Positions 1 through 5,895 of a DNA stretch of 6,047 nucleotides are shown here, one piece after another. Numbering within the stretch: position 1 is the first letter of the stretch; each line of letters opens with the position of its first letter. The notes beneath the pieces are model-generated. The model was not told the DNA's origin. It worked only from the letters and a program-made list of their open reading frames with translations, and made no database searches. Position numbers and translations under genes: made by a program. Source of the stretch: Bacillota bacterium. GTDB lineage: Bacteria; Bacillota; Bacilli; Bacillales_A; Planococcaceae. The stretch is from contig JAEXYZ010000057.1 of the NCBI GenBank assembly GCA_023405135.1, forward strand, positions 1 through 6,047, given 5' to 3'.

Positions 1-2
1 TT

Positions 3-125
3 CTCGTACAAATCGAAACAAAAAGTAAGCGAAAAACCTTACAGATTAGTCGTTATTTAAGGGCTGCTTTGTGGAAACCGGCGCAAATCTGGCTTCGAAA
101 AATTGAAGGAAAAACCATCCCTTAA
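3..125 (+). CDS. 3' end of an unrecognised gene (partial)
   Basis: The frame starting at base 3 is open for 40 codons from the window edge to a TAA at 123-125, with no internal methionine, so any start lies upstream. The other two forward frames close within the first 60 bases. The visible tail is basic and tryptophan-containing (for example LWKPAQIWLRKIEGK), which looks like real protein, possibly a DNA-binding or membrane-proximal C-terminus. I do not recognise the family. Forty open codons in AT-rich DNA could still be chance. The stop is followed by an untranslated stretch containing the inverted repeat at 182-217. Confidence 0.4.
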   Translation, partial: LVQIETKSKRKTLQISRYLRAALWKPAQIWLRKIEGKTIP

Positions 126-181
126 TATGCAAATTGTCGTCGTCGCAAAGGTCTAATTGTAAATAATTTTCCAAATGGATG

Positions 182-217
182 GAGCCACCTTTAATTAGGT
201 ATTTACCTTTTTGGCTC
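182..217. other. Nested inverted repeat between genes
   Basis: GAGCCA at 182-187 pairs with TGGCTC at 212-217, and inside it AGGTA and TACCT form a second hairpin with a two-base loop (about 197-208). It sits 57 bases after the stop of the partial gene and 137 bases before the YHYH gene, so it could end the upstream transcript. It lacks a clean T-run, so terminator function is only a guess. Confidence 0.3.
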
Positions 218-353
218 TTAATAGGAAAAATAATTAAACTGAAAATTCTAACACTATTTATGCAACACTAGTGGCTTAATTTTAATAATTAGTAAATAAT
301 TAACAAAAACAGTCTTTTGTGGGACTAGTTAACTTTGAAAGAGGGCGAACAAA

Positions 354-869
354 ATGAAAATAGTAAAAATTTTTATCTTATTATCTTTATTACTAGCATT
401 ATTACCAAATTACGTGGATGCACATCCAGGTAGAACTGATAAAAATGGTGGCCATCATTGCTGGACAAATTGTGCTAAATGGGGATTGGAATATGGTGAA
501 TACCACTATCACAATGGTAGCGGAGCTAAATCTAGTAGCTCAAACACCGTGAAGAAATCTGTACCATCTTCTAAAGAAAATCAAGCTCAAAAGGCTAAAG
601 AAGCTGCGGCAAAGAAAGAAAAACAAATAGCTCAAGCTGAACAGGACGGATATAACGATGGCTTAAGGGATGGTTACAACAGTACTTCAGACATTGGTAC
701 AAGTAACTATCAAGGTGCATATAATAAAGGCTACAAAAAAGGGCTGGAAAAAGGCATAGCGAAATTAACAAATGAGAAAAACAAGGCATACCGCGCTGGG
801 TACGACGCAGCATTGAAGGGTAAGACTCAAACAGTTCCATCTGTTTACAAAAAAACTCTTCCGTTTTAG
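354..869 (+). CDS. Secreted YHYH-domain protein, frame-truncated
   Basis: The 171-residue product starts at ATG 354, about 8 bases after a good Shine-Dalgarno (AAAGAGGG, 338-345). Residues 1-23 form a signal peptide: a short lysine-containing n-region, a leucine/isoleucine core and a VDA cleavage site. Residues 24-54 match the YHYH domain, with HPGRTDKNGGHHC, two cysteines (C36, C40) and EYHYH at 49-53. Proteins with this domain are small exported proteins of Bacilli, and the His/Cys content suggests metal binding, but their role is not established. A Ser-rich linker and a Lys/Ala/Glu coiled-coil-like stretch (about 73-98) follow, then repeats of the type GYxxGLxxGY and AYxxGYxxAL (about 99-156). 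The reading frame stops just after an A7 run at 849-855, while the same repeat type continues in another frame to 1057. The ancestral protein was therefore about 234 residues. Domain call secure; function unknown. Confidence 0.85.
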   Translation: MKIVKIFILLSLLLALLPNYVDAHPGRTDKNGGHHCWTNCAKWGLEYGEYHYHNGSGAKSSSSNTVKKSVPSSKENQAQKAKEAAAKKEKQIAQAEQDGYNDGLRDGYNSTSDIGTSNYQGAYNKGYKKGLEKGIAKLTNEKNKAYRAGYDAALKGKTQTVPSVYKKTLPF

Positions 870-1057
870 CCTCATTTATTGATGGTTATGAACGATATTT
901 TGTCGATGTTGAAAAGCAAAAATATTTTGAAATGGGCTATAAAGATGCATTGAAAGATTCTGAATACAAAAGTCCAAATTTCGATAATGAAAACCATATC
1001 CGCTGGTATAAAGAAGGCTTCGATGCAGGGAGCAAAGCAAGAACAACGAATAAATAG
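848..1057 (+). pseudogene. Out-of-frame 3' part of the YHYH-domain gene
   Basis: In the frame one base back from the YHYH gene, codons run openly from the A7 run (849-855) to a TAG at 1055-1057. They encode about 68 residues, including YFEMGYKDALKDSEYKS and WYKEGFDAGSKA. These copy the Tyr-x-x-Gly-Tyr-x-x-Ala-Leu repeats seen before the break, and there is no ribosome site or suitable start of its own. This is therefore the original C-terminus, separated by a one-base contraction in the homopolymer. Alternatives are a read error in the A7 run, or slippage (ribosomal or RNA polymerase) at A7 that lets cells make some full-length product. Confidence 0.75.
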
Positions 1058-1468
1058 GTCAAAATTTGAATAGTTTAAACGGCACCTTTTCTTTATATGA
1101 GATAGATATTTTTTGTTCCACTACGCATAGAATCCTTGATCAGACATTAGACTAGTTATTGAGCATTAACATTCGGTTTATTCAAACTACGATATTTATC
1201 TTAGAAACTAGATATATTTAGGGATATTTATCGTCCTCAAAGATTTAAGTAATATCATCCCTCTTTCTCAAAAAGAGTTGAGGGGTGATAATGTAAATTT
1301 CCTTTCCCTAGGAAGGATAAAAACCTCTTCTTTTCTCGGAGATCTTCATTTAAATTTTCATTCCATTTGATAAGTAAAGCATATTCAGCACTCCAGTTCA
1401 TTACACAAGCTAAAAAGTAACTAGAACTAGAGAATAATTAAAATTTTTTCATGAATGTACACTACCTT
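1058..1468. other. Intergenic stretch without a confident gene
   Basis: Between the YHYH remnant and the terminators of the next gene I find no RNA gene and no ORF with a ribosome site. It contains one strong inverted repeat (1254-1289). A 48-codon minus-strand frame (1401 down to 1255) has a protein-like translation starting MNWSAEYALLIKWNENL, but it has no Shine-Dalgarno and stops inside that inverted repeat. It could be a decayed gene fragment. Confidence 0.5.
1254..1289. repeat. 10-bp inverted repeat (hairpin)
   Basis: ATCATCCCTC at 1254-1263 pairs with GAGGGGTGAT at 1280-1289 with a single G-T pair. The 16-base loop can itself pair partly (CTC/GAG). Neither strand has a T-run after it, so it is not a standard terminator. 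Role unknown. Confidence 0.5.
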
Positions 1469-1500
1469 AAAAAAAGTAATTCTGATTTTCTGAATTACTT
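1469..1500 (-). terminator. Second minus-strand rho-independent terminator
   Basis: AAGTAATTC (1474-1482) and GAATTACTT (1492-1500) form a perfect 9-bp stem with a 9-base loop. Read on the minus strand the stem runs straight into seven T's (complement of A's at 1469-1475). It lies behind the stronger terminator at 1516-1546 and would back it up for the secreted-protein gene at 1582-2376. The stem is AT-rich, so it is probably weak. Confidence 0.55.
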
Positions 1501-1515
1501 ACGCAACATAAAAGT

Positions 1516-1546
1516 AAAAAAGACTACCATCATGGCAGTCTTTTTT
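1516..1546. terminator. Bidirectional rho-independent terminator
   Basis: AAAAAAGACT (1516-1525) pairs with AGTCTTTTTT (1537-1546). After one A-C mismatch, CC/GG extends the stem around a five-base loop. Both strands end in a T-run. It lies 36 bases past the stop of the minus-strand gene ending at 1582 and is its likely main terminator, and it would also stop rightward transcripts from the YHYH side. Confidence 0.8.
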
Positions 1547-1581
1547 GCTAGACACTACTTTTCTCTTTAAAAATAAAATAA

Positions 1582-2376
1582 TTATAGACGATTATTTAAA
1601 GTTAGCTCCCATGATGAACCACCTCTTTTTAAAGTAACAGTAGAATTAGCCCCTATATGATGTCCAGCATTTAATGAGATATATTCCCATGTAAAAGGTG
1701 TTGAATAATTCCAAGAATTTTCAGTAGGTTTTTTTTCAATAGATTGACTATTTACCGGCCAACCACTTGAACCAATTGATACTTTTCTGTTTGAAAGGGA
1801 AACACTCGAATCAGAAATAGTCCAACCTCCACTTGCCTTTGTAACTTTAGCGTAGTCCACACCATTTTTAGTGATTCTGGAATAATAAATAGTTATGACA
1901 GCTTTTACACTAATAGAATCATCCCATTTTTCTTCACGTTTTGAACCACTATCTGCTACAAATAAATAATCATTATTTAAACTTGCTACAGAGAAACGAC
2001 TATTTAAACTTGCTGTTTCTTCTTCTGTAACTGCAAATGTAGTTACAGCAAATTCTTGAACTTCAGTGTCACCGTCATTTTCTACTTTTAATAATTGTGA
2101 AGTTGTATAGTGGGAAAGCTTAACATCTTCTTTTGTATTTTTATTTTTTAATTCATATTTAGGTAATTCCTCATTAGTTAATTTAACTTCTTGGATTCCT
2201 TTTACGGCTCTCTTGTATAACTCTTTTTCATCTTTAATCTCTTTAGCTTGGAAAACTATTTGTTGATGCTCATCACTGTTAGCTTCTGCACTCGCTGAGT
2301 TAATGAAAATTATTGAAAAAGCACAGTATAATAAAGAATAAAATACCTCCATATCCATTATTTGTAAATAAATCAC
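1582..2376 (-). CDS. Secreted protein of unknown function
   Basis: The frame gives 264 residues from a GTG at 2376. ATG codons at 2358 and 2352 are alternative starts. A hydrophobic stretch (about residues 12-27) followed by SASA|EA at 27-32 looks like a signal peptide, so the mature protein is probably exported. The middle (about 33-110) is charged and Lys/Glu-rich. The C-terminal half (about 135-264) is rich in Ser, Thr, Trp and aromatic beta-strand patterns (AVITIYYSRI, GGWTISDSSVSL, STVTLKRGGSSWELTL), suggesting a beta-sandwich extracellular domain. I do not recognise the family. The start is odd: the only good Shine-Dalgarno (GGAGGT, 2350-2345) lies inside the frame with no in-frame start codon after it at normal spacing, and the predicted n-region has no Lys or Arg. 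The 5' end may have been rearranged. Two terminators follow the stop. The gene is divergent from the small membrane protein at 2453. Confidence 0.7.
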   Translation of the reverse strand: MIYLQIMDMEVFYSLLYCAFSIIFINSASAEANSDEHQQIVFQAKEIKDEKELYKRAVKGIQEVKLTNEELPKYELKNKNTKEDVKLSHYTTSQLLKVENDGDTEVQEFAVTTFAVTEEETASLNSRFSVASLNNDYLFVADSGSKREEKWDDSISVKAVITIYYSRITKNGVDYAKVTKASGGWTISDSSVSLSNRKVSIGSSGWPVNSQSIEKKPTENSWNYSTPFTWEYISLNAGHHIGANSTVTLKRGGSSWELTLNNRL

Positions 2377-2384
2377 AGTATAAT
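2322..2384. repeat. 11-bp direct repeat around the secreted-protein start
   Basis: CACAGTATAAT occurs at 2322-2332 and again at 2374-2384, 52 bases apart, one copy in the signal-peptide codons and one at the upstream GTG. On the minus strand both read ATTATACTGTG. The outer copy includes TATACT, a possible -10 element that would start transcription downstream of the GTG. The duplication may mark a rearrangement, or may be chance in AT-rich DNA. Confidence 0.4.
2345..2350 (-). promoter_or_regulatory. Shine-Dalgarno without a usable in-frame start
   Basis: On the minus strand GGAGGT overlaps the Met-Glu-Val codons of the secreted-protein frame. The codons 5-12 bases downstream are TAT, TCT and TTA, none a normal start. 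The nearest ATGs (2358, 2352) overlap or precede it. This argues that the original start codon has been lost or moved. Confidence 0.5.
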
Positions 2385-2452
2385 ATTACCATATTTACAA
2401 TAAATATAAAATGATAAAATATAAATATATTTTTAAATAGGAGGTTTTTGAG

Positions 2453-2581
2453 TTGGATAATAACAAAAAAAATAGCGATGATATATTTGATCGAACGTTT
2501 TTTGGTTCACCTGGCTGTATGCTCATTTTGATAGTAGGCATTATTATTTTTTTCACTCTTAAAGATTATTTAGGGTTCTAA
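2453..2581 (+). CDS. Small single-span membrane protein (42 residues)
   Basis: A TTG start at 2453 lies 8 bases after a full AGGAGG (2439-2444). The frame runs 42 codons to TAA at 2579-2581. The first 20 residues are polar and charged (MDNNKKNSDDIFDRTFFGSP). Residues 21-34 (GCMLILIVGIIIFF) form one membrane span, followed by a short tail TLKDYLGF, giving an N-in or N-out single-pass peptide. No homologue is recognised. It is divergent from the secreted protein ending at 1582, with about 76 bases between the starts. Small membrane peptides like this can be stress peptides, toxins or immunity partners, but nothing here decides which. The strong ribosome site is the main support for its being a real gene. 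Confidence 0.65.
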   Translation: MDNNKKNSDDIFDRTFFGSPGCMLILIVGIIIFFTLKDYLGF

Positions 2582-2717
2582 GAGGTTTTTGGGGAAATGA
2601 TCATCTAGATAATATAGAAATAGCAGCTTTTATTTGTTGAAATAGTCTAAAATGAAGTTAGTTTTAAGGTAGTTTAGAAACGACACCTAAAATTAGTAAA
2701 ATCTTAATTGTAAGTCA

Positions 2718-2742
2718 AAACCACCAGTTATACTGGTGGTTT
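2718..2742. repeat. Subterminal hairpin at the right end of the IS200-type element
   Basis: AAACCACCAGT (2718-2728) and ACTGGTGGTTT (2732-2742) are a perfect 11-bp inverted repeat around a three-base loop. IS200/IS605-family TnpA recognises single-stranded hairpins near each end rather than terminal inverted repeats. This hairpin lies beyond the 3' end of tnpA, as expected for a right end. No matching left-end hairpin is visible. Confidence 0.65.
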
Positions 2743-2812
2743 GCTCTTCGCGTGAAACGCTGGGTTACCGGCTCCTGTCTAAAGACATTCTGAAAGGTCC
2801 GCCAACCGCACT

Positions 2813-3279
2813 TCATTTCCTCGCTTTACCGCTAAAGCGGCTTTTTTTATTTCTTTCTTCGCTTTTAATGAATTCTTTCATTGTCATTTGATCTTCCATG
2901 ATATCCTCTTGTAATTGATTTTTGATATATTCTTGTATTGTTTTTTTATTTCTTCCTACTGTATCCACATCCTCTGCACCAAAATTTCCTGTTTCCATAT
3001 CGATATTTCAGATTTGCGTGTCGATCGAAAATCATTAAACTACTCTTTCCTTTTAAATACCCTACAAATCCTGATACACTTAACTTCGGTGGAATACTTA
3101 CTAACATATGAATATGATCGGGACATGCACTTGCTTCTATGATTTCCACGCCTTTTCTTTCACACAATTGTCGCAGGATTCTTCCTATATCAGCCTTTAT
3201 TTGACCATAAATCACTTGTCTTCTATATTTTGGTGCAAACACAAAGTGATACTTACAATTGTATTTCGCAAGTAAAAAT
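2813..3279 (-). pseudogene. tnpA: IS200-type Y1 transposase, frameshifted and 5'-truncated
   Basis: TnpA is a single-strand HUH transposase. From about 3270 downward the frame reads KYNCKYHFVFAPKYRR, then PDHIHMLVSIPPKLSVS, with the HUH motif His-Ile-His, GYLKGKSSLMIFDRHANLKY and GNRKFWCRG, as in intact family members. At about 2968-2972 the frame breaks: expected WCRGYYVDTVG is reduced to WCRG followed by an out-of-frame tail, consistent with loss of five bases. The missing part continues in another frame (from 2998) as DVDTVGRNKKTIQEYIKNQ to a stop at 2813, and carries the catalytic tyrosine (codon 2929-2927). Upstream, an in-frame TAA at 3296-3294 precedes the homology and no ATG, GTG or TTG lies between it and the GTG at 3242, which is inside the conserved HFVFAPK. 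The normal start is therefore lost. The gene is inactive by two lesions. Confidence 0.85.
2822..2848 (+). terminator. Plus-strand terminator inside the IS200-type element
   Basis: CGCTTTA (2822-2828) pairs with TAAAGCG (2833-2839) around a four-base loop, and seven T's follow at 2842-2848. It overlaps the 3' end of tnpA on the opposite strand and would stop transcripts entering the element from the left, such as those from the small membrane-protein gene. Confidence 0.5.
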
Positions 3280-3309
3280 TGAGCATTTATTAATTAAAAA
3301 CTGAGCCAC
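3280..3309. repeat. Right-end terminal repeats of the IS21-type element
   Basis: TGAGCATT at 3280-3287 and TGAGCCAC at 3302-3309 lie 22 bp apart. The second matches the reverse of GTGGCTCA at 5028-5035, and with neighbouring bases gives a 13-bp inverted repeat (3297-3309 with 5028-5040). These are the likely transposase binding units. Confidence 0.6.
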
Positions 3310-4946
3310 TAAACCTGACTATTTTCCACCCATTCTTTTGTATCTAATATTCGATAAGATGGGCCAATCATGTCTACCATGTAGGCTCTATGTGTTAGTC
3401 GGTCTGTTAAAGCTGCTGTTAAAACTGGATCATGAAACACTTCTTCCCAGCGATCAAATGATAAATTACTTGTTACAATGGTTGATGCTCGTCCTGCTCT
3501 GAGTGAAAGATGAGTAAATAATAATTCAGCCCCTTCTTTATCAAACGAAATATAACCAAGTTCGTCGATTCTTACTAAATCATACTTTTCAAAATTCATT
3601 TTTTCTAGATTGTTATGTTCTTTTAAATAGATAAGTAACTCTAGAAATTCTCGCTCATTTCCCATATAATAATCTCTGTATAGATTTTTTATTTTTGTTG
3701 GTGCTTGACTCAAACATTCACTTTGAGCCAATGCACCCTTTTTCTTTTTAAATGTGTGTAAATAATGATAAATATCCATCATCCATTGATGGTTCTGCCA
3801 ACTTCGCCTATGATTCGCAATACACGCTTCTTCACTAAAAATAAGTATTTTTTCTGCACTCGCTTTTACTTTCACCCATTCTCCAACATGTCCTTCTGGA
3901 ACAGAATAACGATTTTGTCTATAAGTAATTGTGCTGTATTTATCCACTCTAAACTCAAACAACTCAGAGGCATCAAATGGAATAATTCCTGCACTTTCTT
4001 TCCGATTAGTACGTTCTTCTAGCATTAGTTCATGATGCGTTTGGTTTTTCTTATAATGATTGCGAGAATTTAATTTCATGACGATTTCTGTAAGGTAAGT
4101 TTGTGCTTCTTCTAAACTTGTAAATGTATCTCGCTGGGCAAATGCTTTTCGACGAATATATTCTACACTTCGCTCTACATGCCCCTTTTGGTTTCCTTTT
4201 CGTGGCTCACATAATCGAATTTTAAAATGATAGTGCATTGATAAATTCTTCATCCCATCCGTAATCTCACGCTCAGTTCCAATAAAATTTTTTACAACGG
4301 TTCGCATATTATCGTATGTAAATACCTCTGGTACAAAGCCCAAATAGTTAATACACTTTACATGGGCATCTTGTACACAAACCATTGTTTCGGATTCATA
4401 TAAATAGGCAAATCGATCATTACTATATGGTAGGGTAAAGACCGCCATTGAAAAAGAACGTAATGTTTGATCAATGAATAATTTTACTTCCCCCCAGTCA
4501 AATTCAATCTCATGACCAGCAGTTGCCTTTTGACGAATAAAGACTTCTTTTTGGCGTTTCTCCTCACTATTTACAAAGTTTCTGACAGTGCTATAACTAA
4601 TTTCAAATCCCTCATCTAATAACTCTTCATGAATATCAATGATTTTTAGTTGTTGCTTATGCATTTGATGTTGTCGTTTGTATTCGTTGTCCTTTAACAT
4701 TTTTCGAATACGCTTCATCACAGTTGGTGTTAAAGCACGTTTATTTCCTTTCCGTTTTTTATACGACGGAAGCGTTACATAGTTATCTGTAATAGGTAAT
4801 TCCCGACTATCATGCTTTCTTTTTTCAAGATCCTCTTGGATATACTTCTTAACAGTATTACGAGAAATCCCAAGCTCCTTCGCAATTTGACGTTGACTCT
4901 TATTTTCTTGATGAAAGGCAAGTAGCACTTTCTGTTCCTTAACCAT
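3309..4946 (-). CDS. istA: IstA-IstB deletion fusion (IS21-family transposase)
   Basis: I choose ATG 4946 because AGAGGTG lies six bases upstream; an upstream GTG at 4955 overlaps that ribosome site. The 545-residue product begins as IstA: a helix-turn-helix (about 14-38, SQRQIAKELGISRNTVKKYI), then the integrase-like DDE core (about 140-265) with D150 (EFDWGE), D212 (TYDNMR) and E258 (KGHVERS), and a C-terminal beta region to about residue 446. It then passes in frame into the second half of IstB from about residue 450: Walker B-like YDLVRIDELGY (D461, E462), DKEGAELLF, sensor-type TIVTSN (N494), and LTAALTDRLTHRA with the conserved arginine. The IstB N-terminus with the Walker A loop, the IstA tail, and the istA stop and istB start are all missing. 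IstA normally acts with IstB, an AAA+ ATPase that selects the target. Without ATP binding this fusion should not support normal transposition, though the DDE core looks intact. The stop lies at the inner right-end repeat. Confidence 0.9.
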   Translation of the reverse strand: MVKEQKVLLAFHQENKSQRQIAKELGISRNTVKKYIQEDLEKRKHDSRELPITDNYVTLPSYKKRKGNKRALTPTVMKRIRKMLKDNEYKRQHQMHKQQLKIIDIHEELLDEGFEISYSTVRNFVNSEEKRQKEVFIRQKATAGHEIEFDWGEVKLFIDQTLRSFSMAVFTLPYSNDRFAYLYESETMVCVQDAHVKCINYLGFVPEVFTYDNMRTVVKNFIGTEREITDGMKNLSMHYHFKIRLCEPRKGNQKGHVERSVEYIRRKAFAQRDTFTSLEEAQTYLTEIVMKLNSRNHYKKNQTHHELMLEERTNRKESAGIIPFDASELFEFRVDKYSTITYRQNRYSVPEGHVGEWVKVKASAEKILIFSEEACIANHRRSWQNHQWMMDIYHYLHTFKKKKGALAQSECLSQAPTKIKNLYRDYYMGNEREFLELLIYLKEHNNLEKMNFEKYDLVRIDELGYISFDKEGAELLFTHLSLRAGRASTIVTSNLSFDRWEEVFHDPVLTAALTDRLTHRAYMVDMIGPSYRILDTKEWVENSQV

Positions 4947-4964
4947 TGAAATCACCTCTATACG

Positions 4965-4988
4965 CTCCTAACTCTATTAAGTTAGGAG
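4965..4988. repeat. Leader hairpin upstream of the IstA-IstB fusion
   Basis: CTCCTAACT (4965-4973) and AGTTAGGAG (4980-4988) form a perfect 9-bp stem with a six-base loop, just upstream of the ribosome site on the minus strand. No T-run follows. Hairpins in this position in insertion sequences can limit translation from read-through transcripts; that role is inferred here. Confidence 0.5.
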
Positions 4989-5003
4989 TATTTTCATATA
5001 AAA

Positions 5004-5035
5004 GTCGCTCACTTTTCAATTGCGGTGGTGGCTCA
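5004..5035. repeat. Left-end terminal repeats of the IS21-type element
   Basis: On the minus strand TGAGCCAC begins at 5035 and TGAGCGAC at 5011, 24 bp apart. The pair mirrors the right-end units and has the same spacing as the pair at 5945 and 5969. The promoter for the fusion gene must lie in or near this segment, but I see no clear -35/-10 pair. Confidence 0.6.
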
Positions 5036-5079
5036 GTTTTAGCTTATCAAATACAGAAGGTCCATTAATTTTAAACCTA

Positions 5080-5895
5080 CTTTAAATCCAACTAAGTTCA
5101 GATAAAATTCAGCTGGTGATGATGTTGTTGCGTTTCTAAAATCGACTTTAAATCCAACTAAGTTCAGATAAAATGCAAAGCAACGATTATCGAAATTTAA
5201 TGAGATTTTGAACTTTAAATCCAACTAAGTTCAGATAAAATATATGGGCTTTTTAGAAGATTTGGCAGACGATATCGTCTTTAAATCCAACTAAGTTCAG
5301 ATAAAATTCATCTACCGAGTCAGACTTAATGTTAATTTCAACCTTTAAATCCAACTAAGTTCAGATAAAATGCTGTCCAATGACAATTTCTTTTTTATAT
5401 TCAGTAGGCTTTAAATCCAACTAAGTTCAGATAAAATGCCCAACGTGTGTTATTAGATCGACCAACCCAAAATCTTTAAATCCAACTAAGTTCAGATAAA
5501 ATGGGGCATTATTGTCTAATGTTGTTGTTGCAGTCGTACCTTTAAATCCAACTAAGTTCAGATAAAATTACTTATAGCACTTACTATTTTAGTATCTTTT
5601 TGGTACTTTAAATCCAACTAAGTTCAGATAAAATTTCTTTGAATCTTAAACCACGATTCATTCCTATTTTGTTCTTTAAATCCAACTAAGTTCAGATAAA
5701 ATACAATTCCATTTTTAGCATCTGTAATAAATTTGGACTTTAAATCCAACTAAGTTCAGATAAAATTCCAGGACAAATGATAAAAATTAAATTTTCAGGT
5801 GTCTTTAAATCCAACTAAGTTCAGATAAAATTGTTGGCCAAATGTAGATACTCACTAAACTCTTGGCTTTAAATCCAACTAAGTTCAGATAAAAT
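5080..5895 (-). CRISPR. CRISPR array, 13 repeats and 12 spacers, no cas genes in view
   Basis: Thirteen copies of a 29-bp repeat begin at 5080, 5146, 5213, 5279, 5343, 5409, 5474, 5540, 5606, 5674, 5738, 5803 and 5867. On the plus strand each begins CTTTAAATCC and ends CAGATAAAAT. All copies are identical by eye, and the 12 spacers (35-39 nt) are all different. The minus-strand form begins ATTTTATCTG and ends GGATTTAAAG. Its last eight bases, ATTTAAAG, resemble the 5' handle of type I crRNAs (ATTGAAAC/G type), and the repeat has only a weak palindrome, which fits a class 1 type I system, perhaps I-B. That suggests transcription on the minus strand with the leader beyond 5895. No degenerate terminal repeat is present to confirm direction. 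No Cas gene lies in the window, and IS21-type ends lie 44 bp and 49 bp from the array, so it is orphaned or split from its cas operon. Protospacers cannot be named without searching. Confidence 0.97.

Larger units (their letters stand above)
2718..3279 (-). mobile_element. Degenerate IS200/IS605-type element
   Basis: The element has a right-end hairpin (2718-2742), a tnpA remnant (2813 to about 3279) and, between them, about 70 bases of GC-richer sequence that differ in composition from the surroundings. The left end, normally upstream of tnpA with its own hairpin, is absent, because the IS21-type element starts there. No tnpB is present. The exact outer edge near 2700-2718 cannot be fixed without an intact copy. 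Confidence 0.7.
3280..5035 (-). mobile_element. Internally deleted IS21-type insertion sequence
   Basis: The element carries one fused IstA-IstB gene on the minus strand. Each end has two tandem copies of an 8-bp unit inward from the tip: TGAGCATT (3280) and TGAGCCAC (3302) at one end, 22 bp apart; TGAGCCAC (5035 down) and TGAGCGAC (5011 down) at the other, 24 bp apart. Repeated terminal units and TG...CA tips fit the IS21 family. The inner right unit begins at the gene's stop codon. An intact IS21 is usually about 2-2.5 kb; this one is about 1.75 kb because of the internal deletion. If TGAGCCAC at 3302 is the true tip, the element is 3302-5035. The bases flanking the two ends (AAAAAT before 3280, GTTTTA after 5035) do not match, so no target duplication is visible. 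Confidence 0.8.

Noticed and set aside
595..840. 81-codon minus-strand frame
   Set aside because: It lies wholly opposite the YHYH-domain gene, has no ribosome site, and its translation resembles nothing known.
1160..1175. Isolated TTGAGCATTAAC resembling an IS21-type end unit
   Set aside because: There is only one unit, with no partner at 22-24 bp spacing and no transposase sequence beside it; probably chance.
2743..2812. Possible guide RNA (omega RNA) near the right end of the IS200-type element
   Set aside because: No tnpB is present and the segment shows no clear scaffold fold that I can support; it is more simply the untranslated 3' end of the element.
2915..3142. 75-codon plus-strand frame
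   Set aside because: It is the antisense of the tnpA remnant, whose conserved motifs are clear on the minus strand.
3765..4022. 85-codon plus-strand frame
   Set aside because: It is the antisense of the IstA part of the fusion gene.
5036..5079. Possible extra spacer and partial repeat to the left of the array
   Set aside because: The 44 bases contain no match to the repeat end (AGATAAAAT) where one would be expected, so this is flank rather than an additional unit.
5039..5224. Minus-strand frame with a repeated FYLNLVGFKV peptide
   Set aside because: It is the translation of CRISPR repeats and spacers; the repeated peptide is the 29-bp repeat read in one frame.
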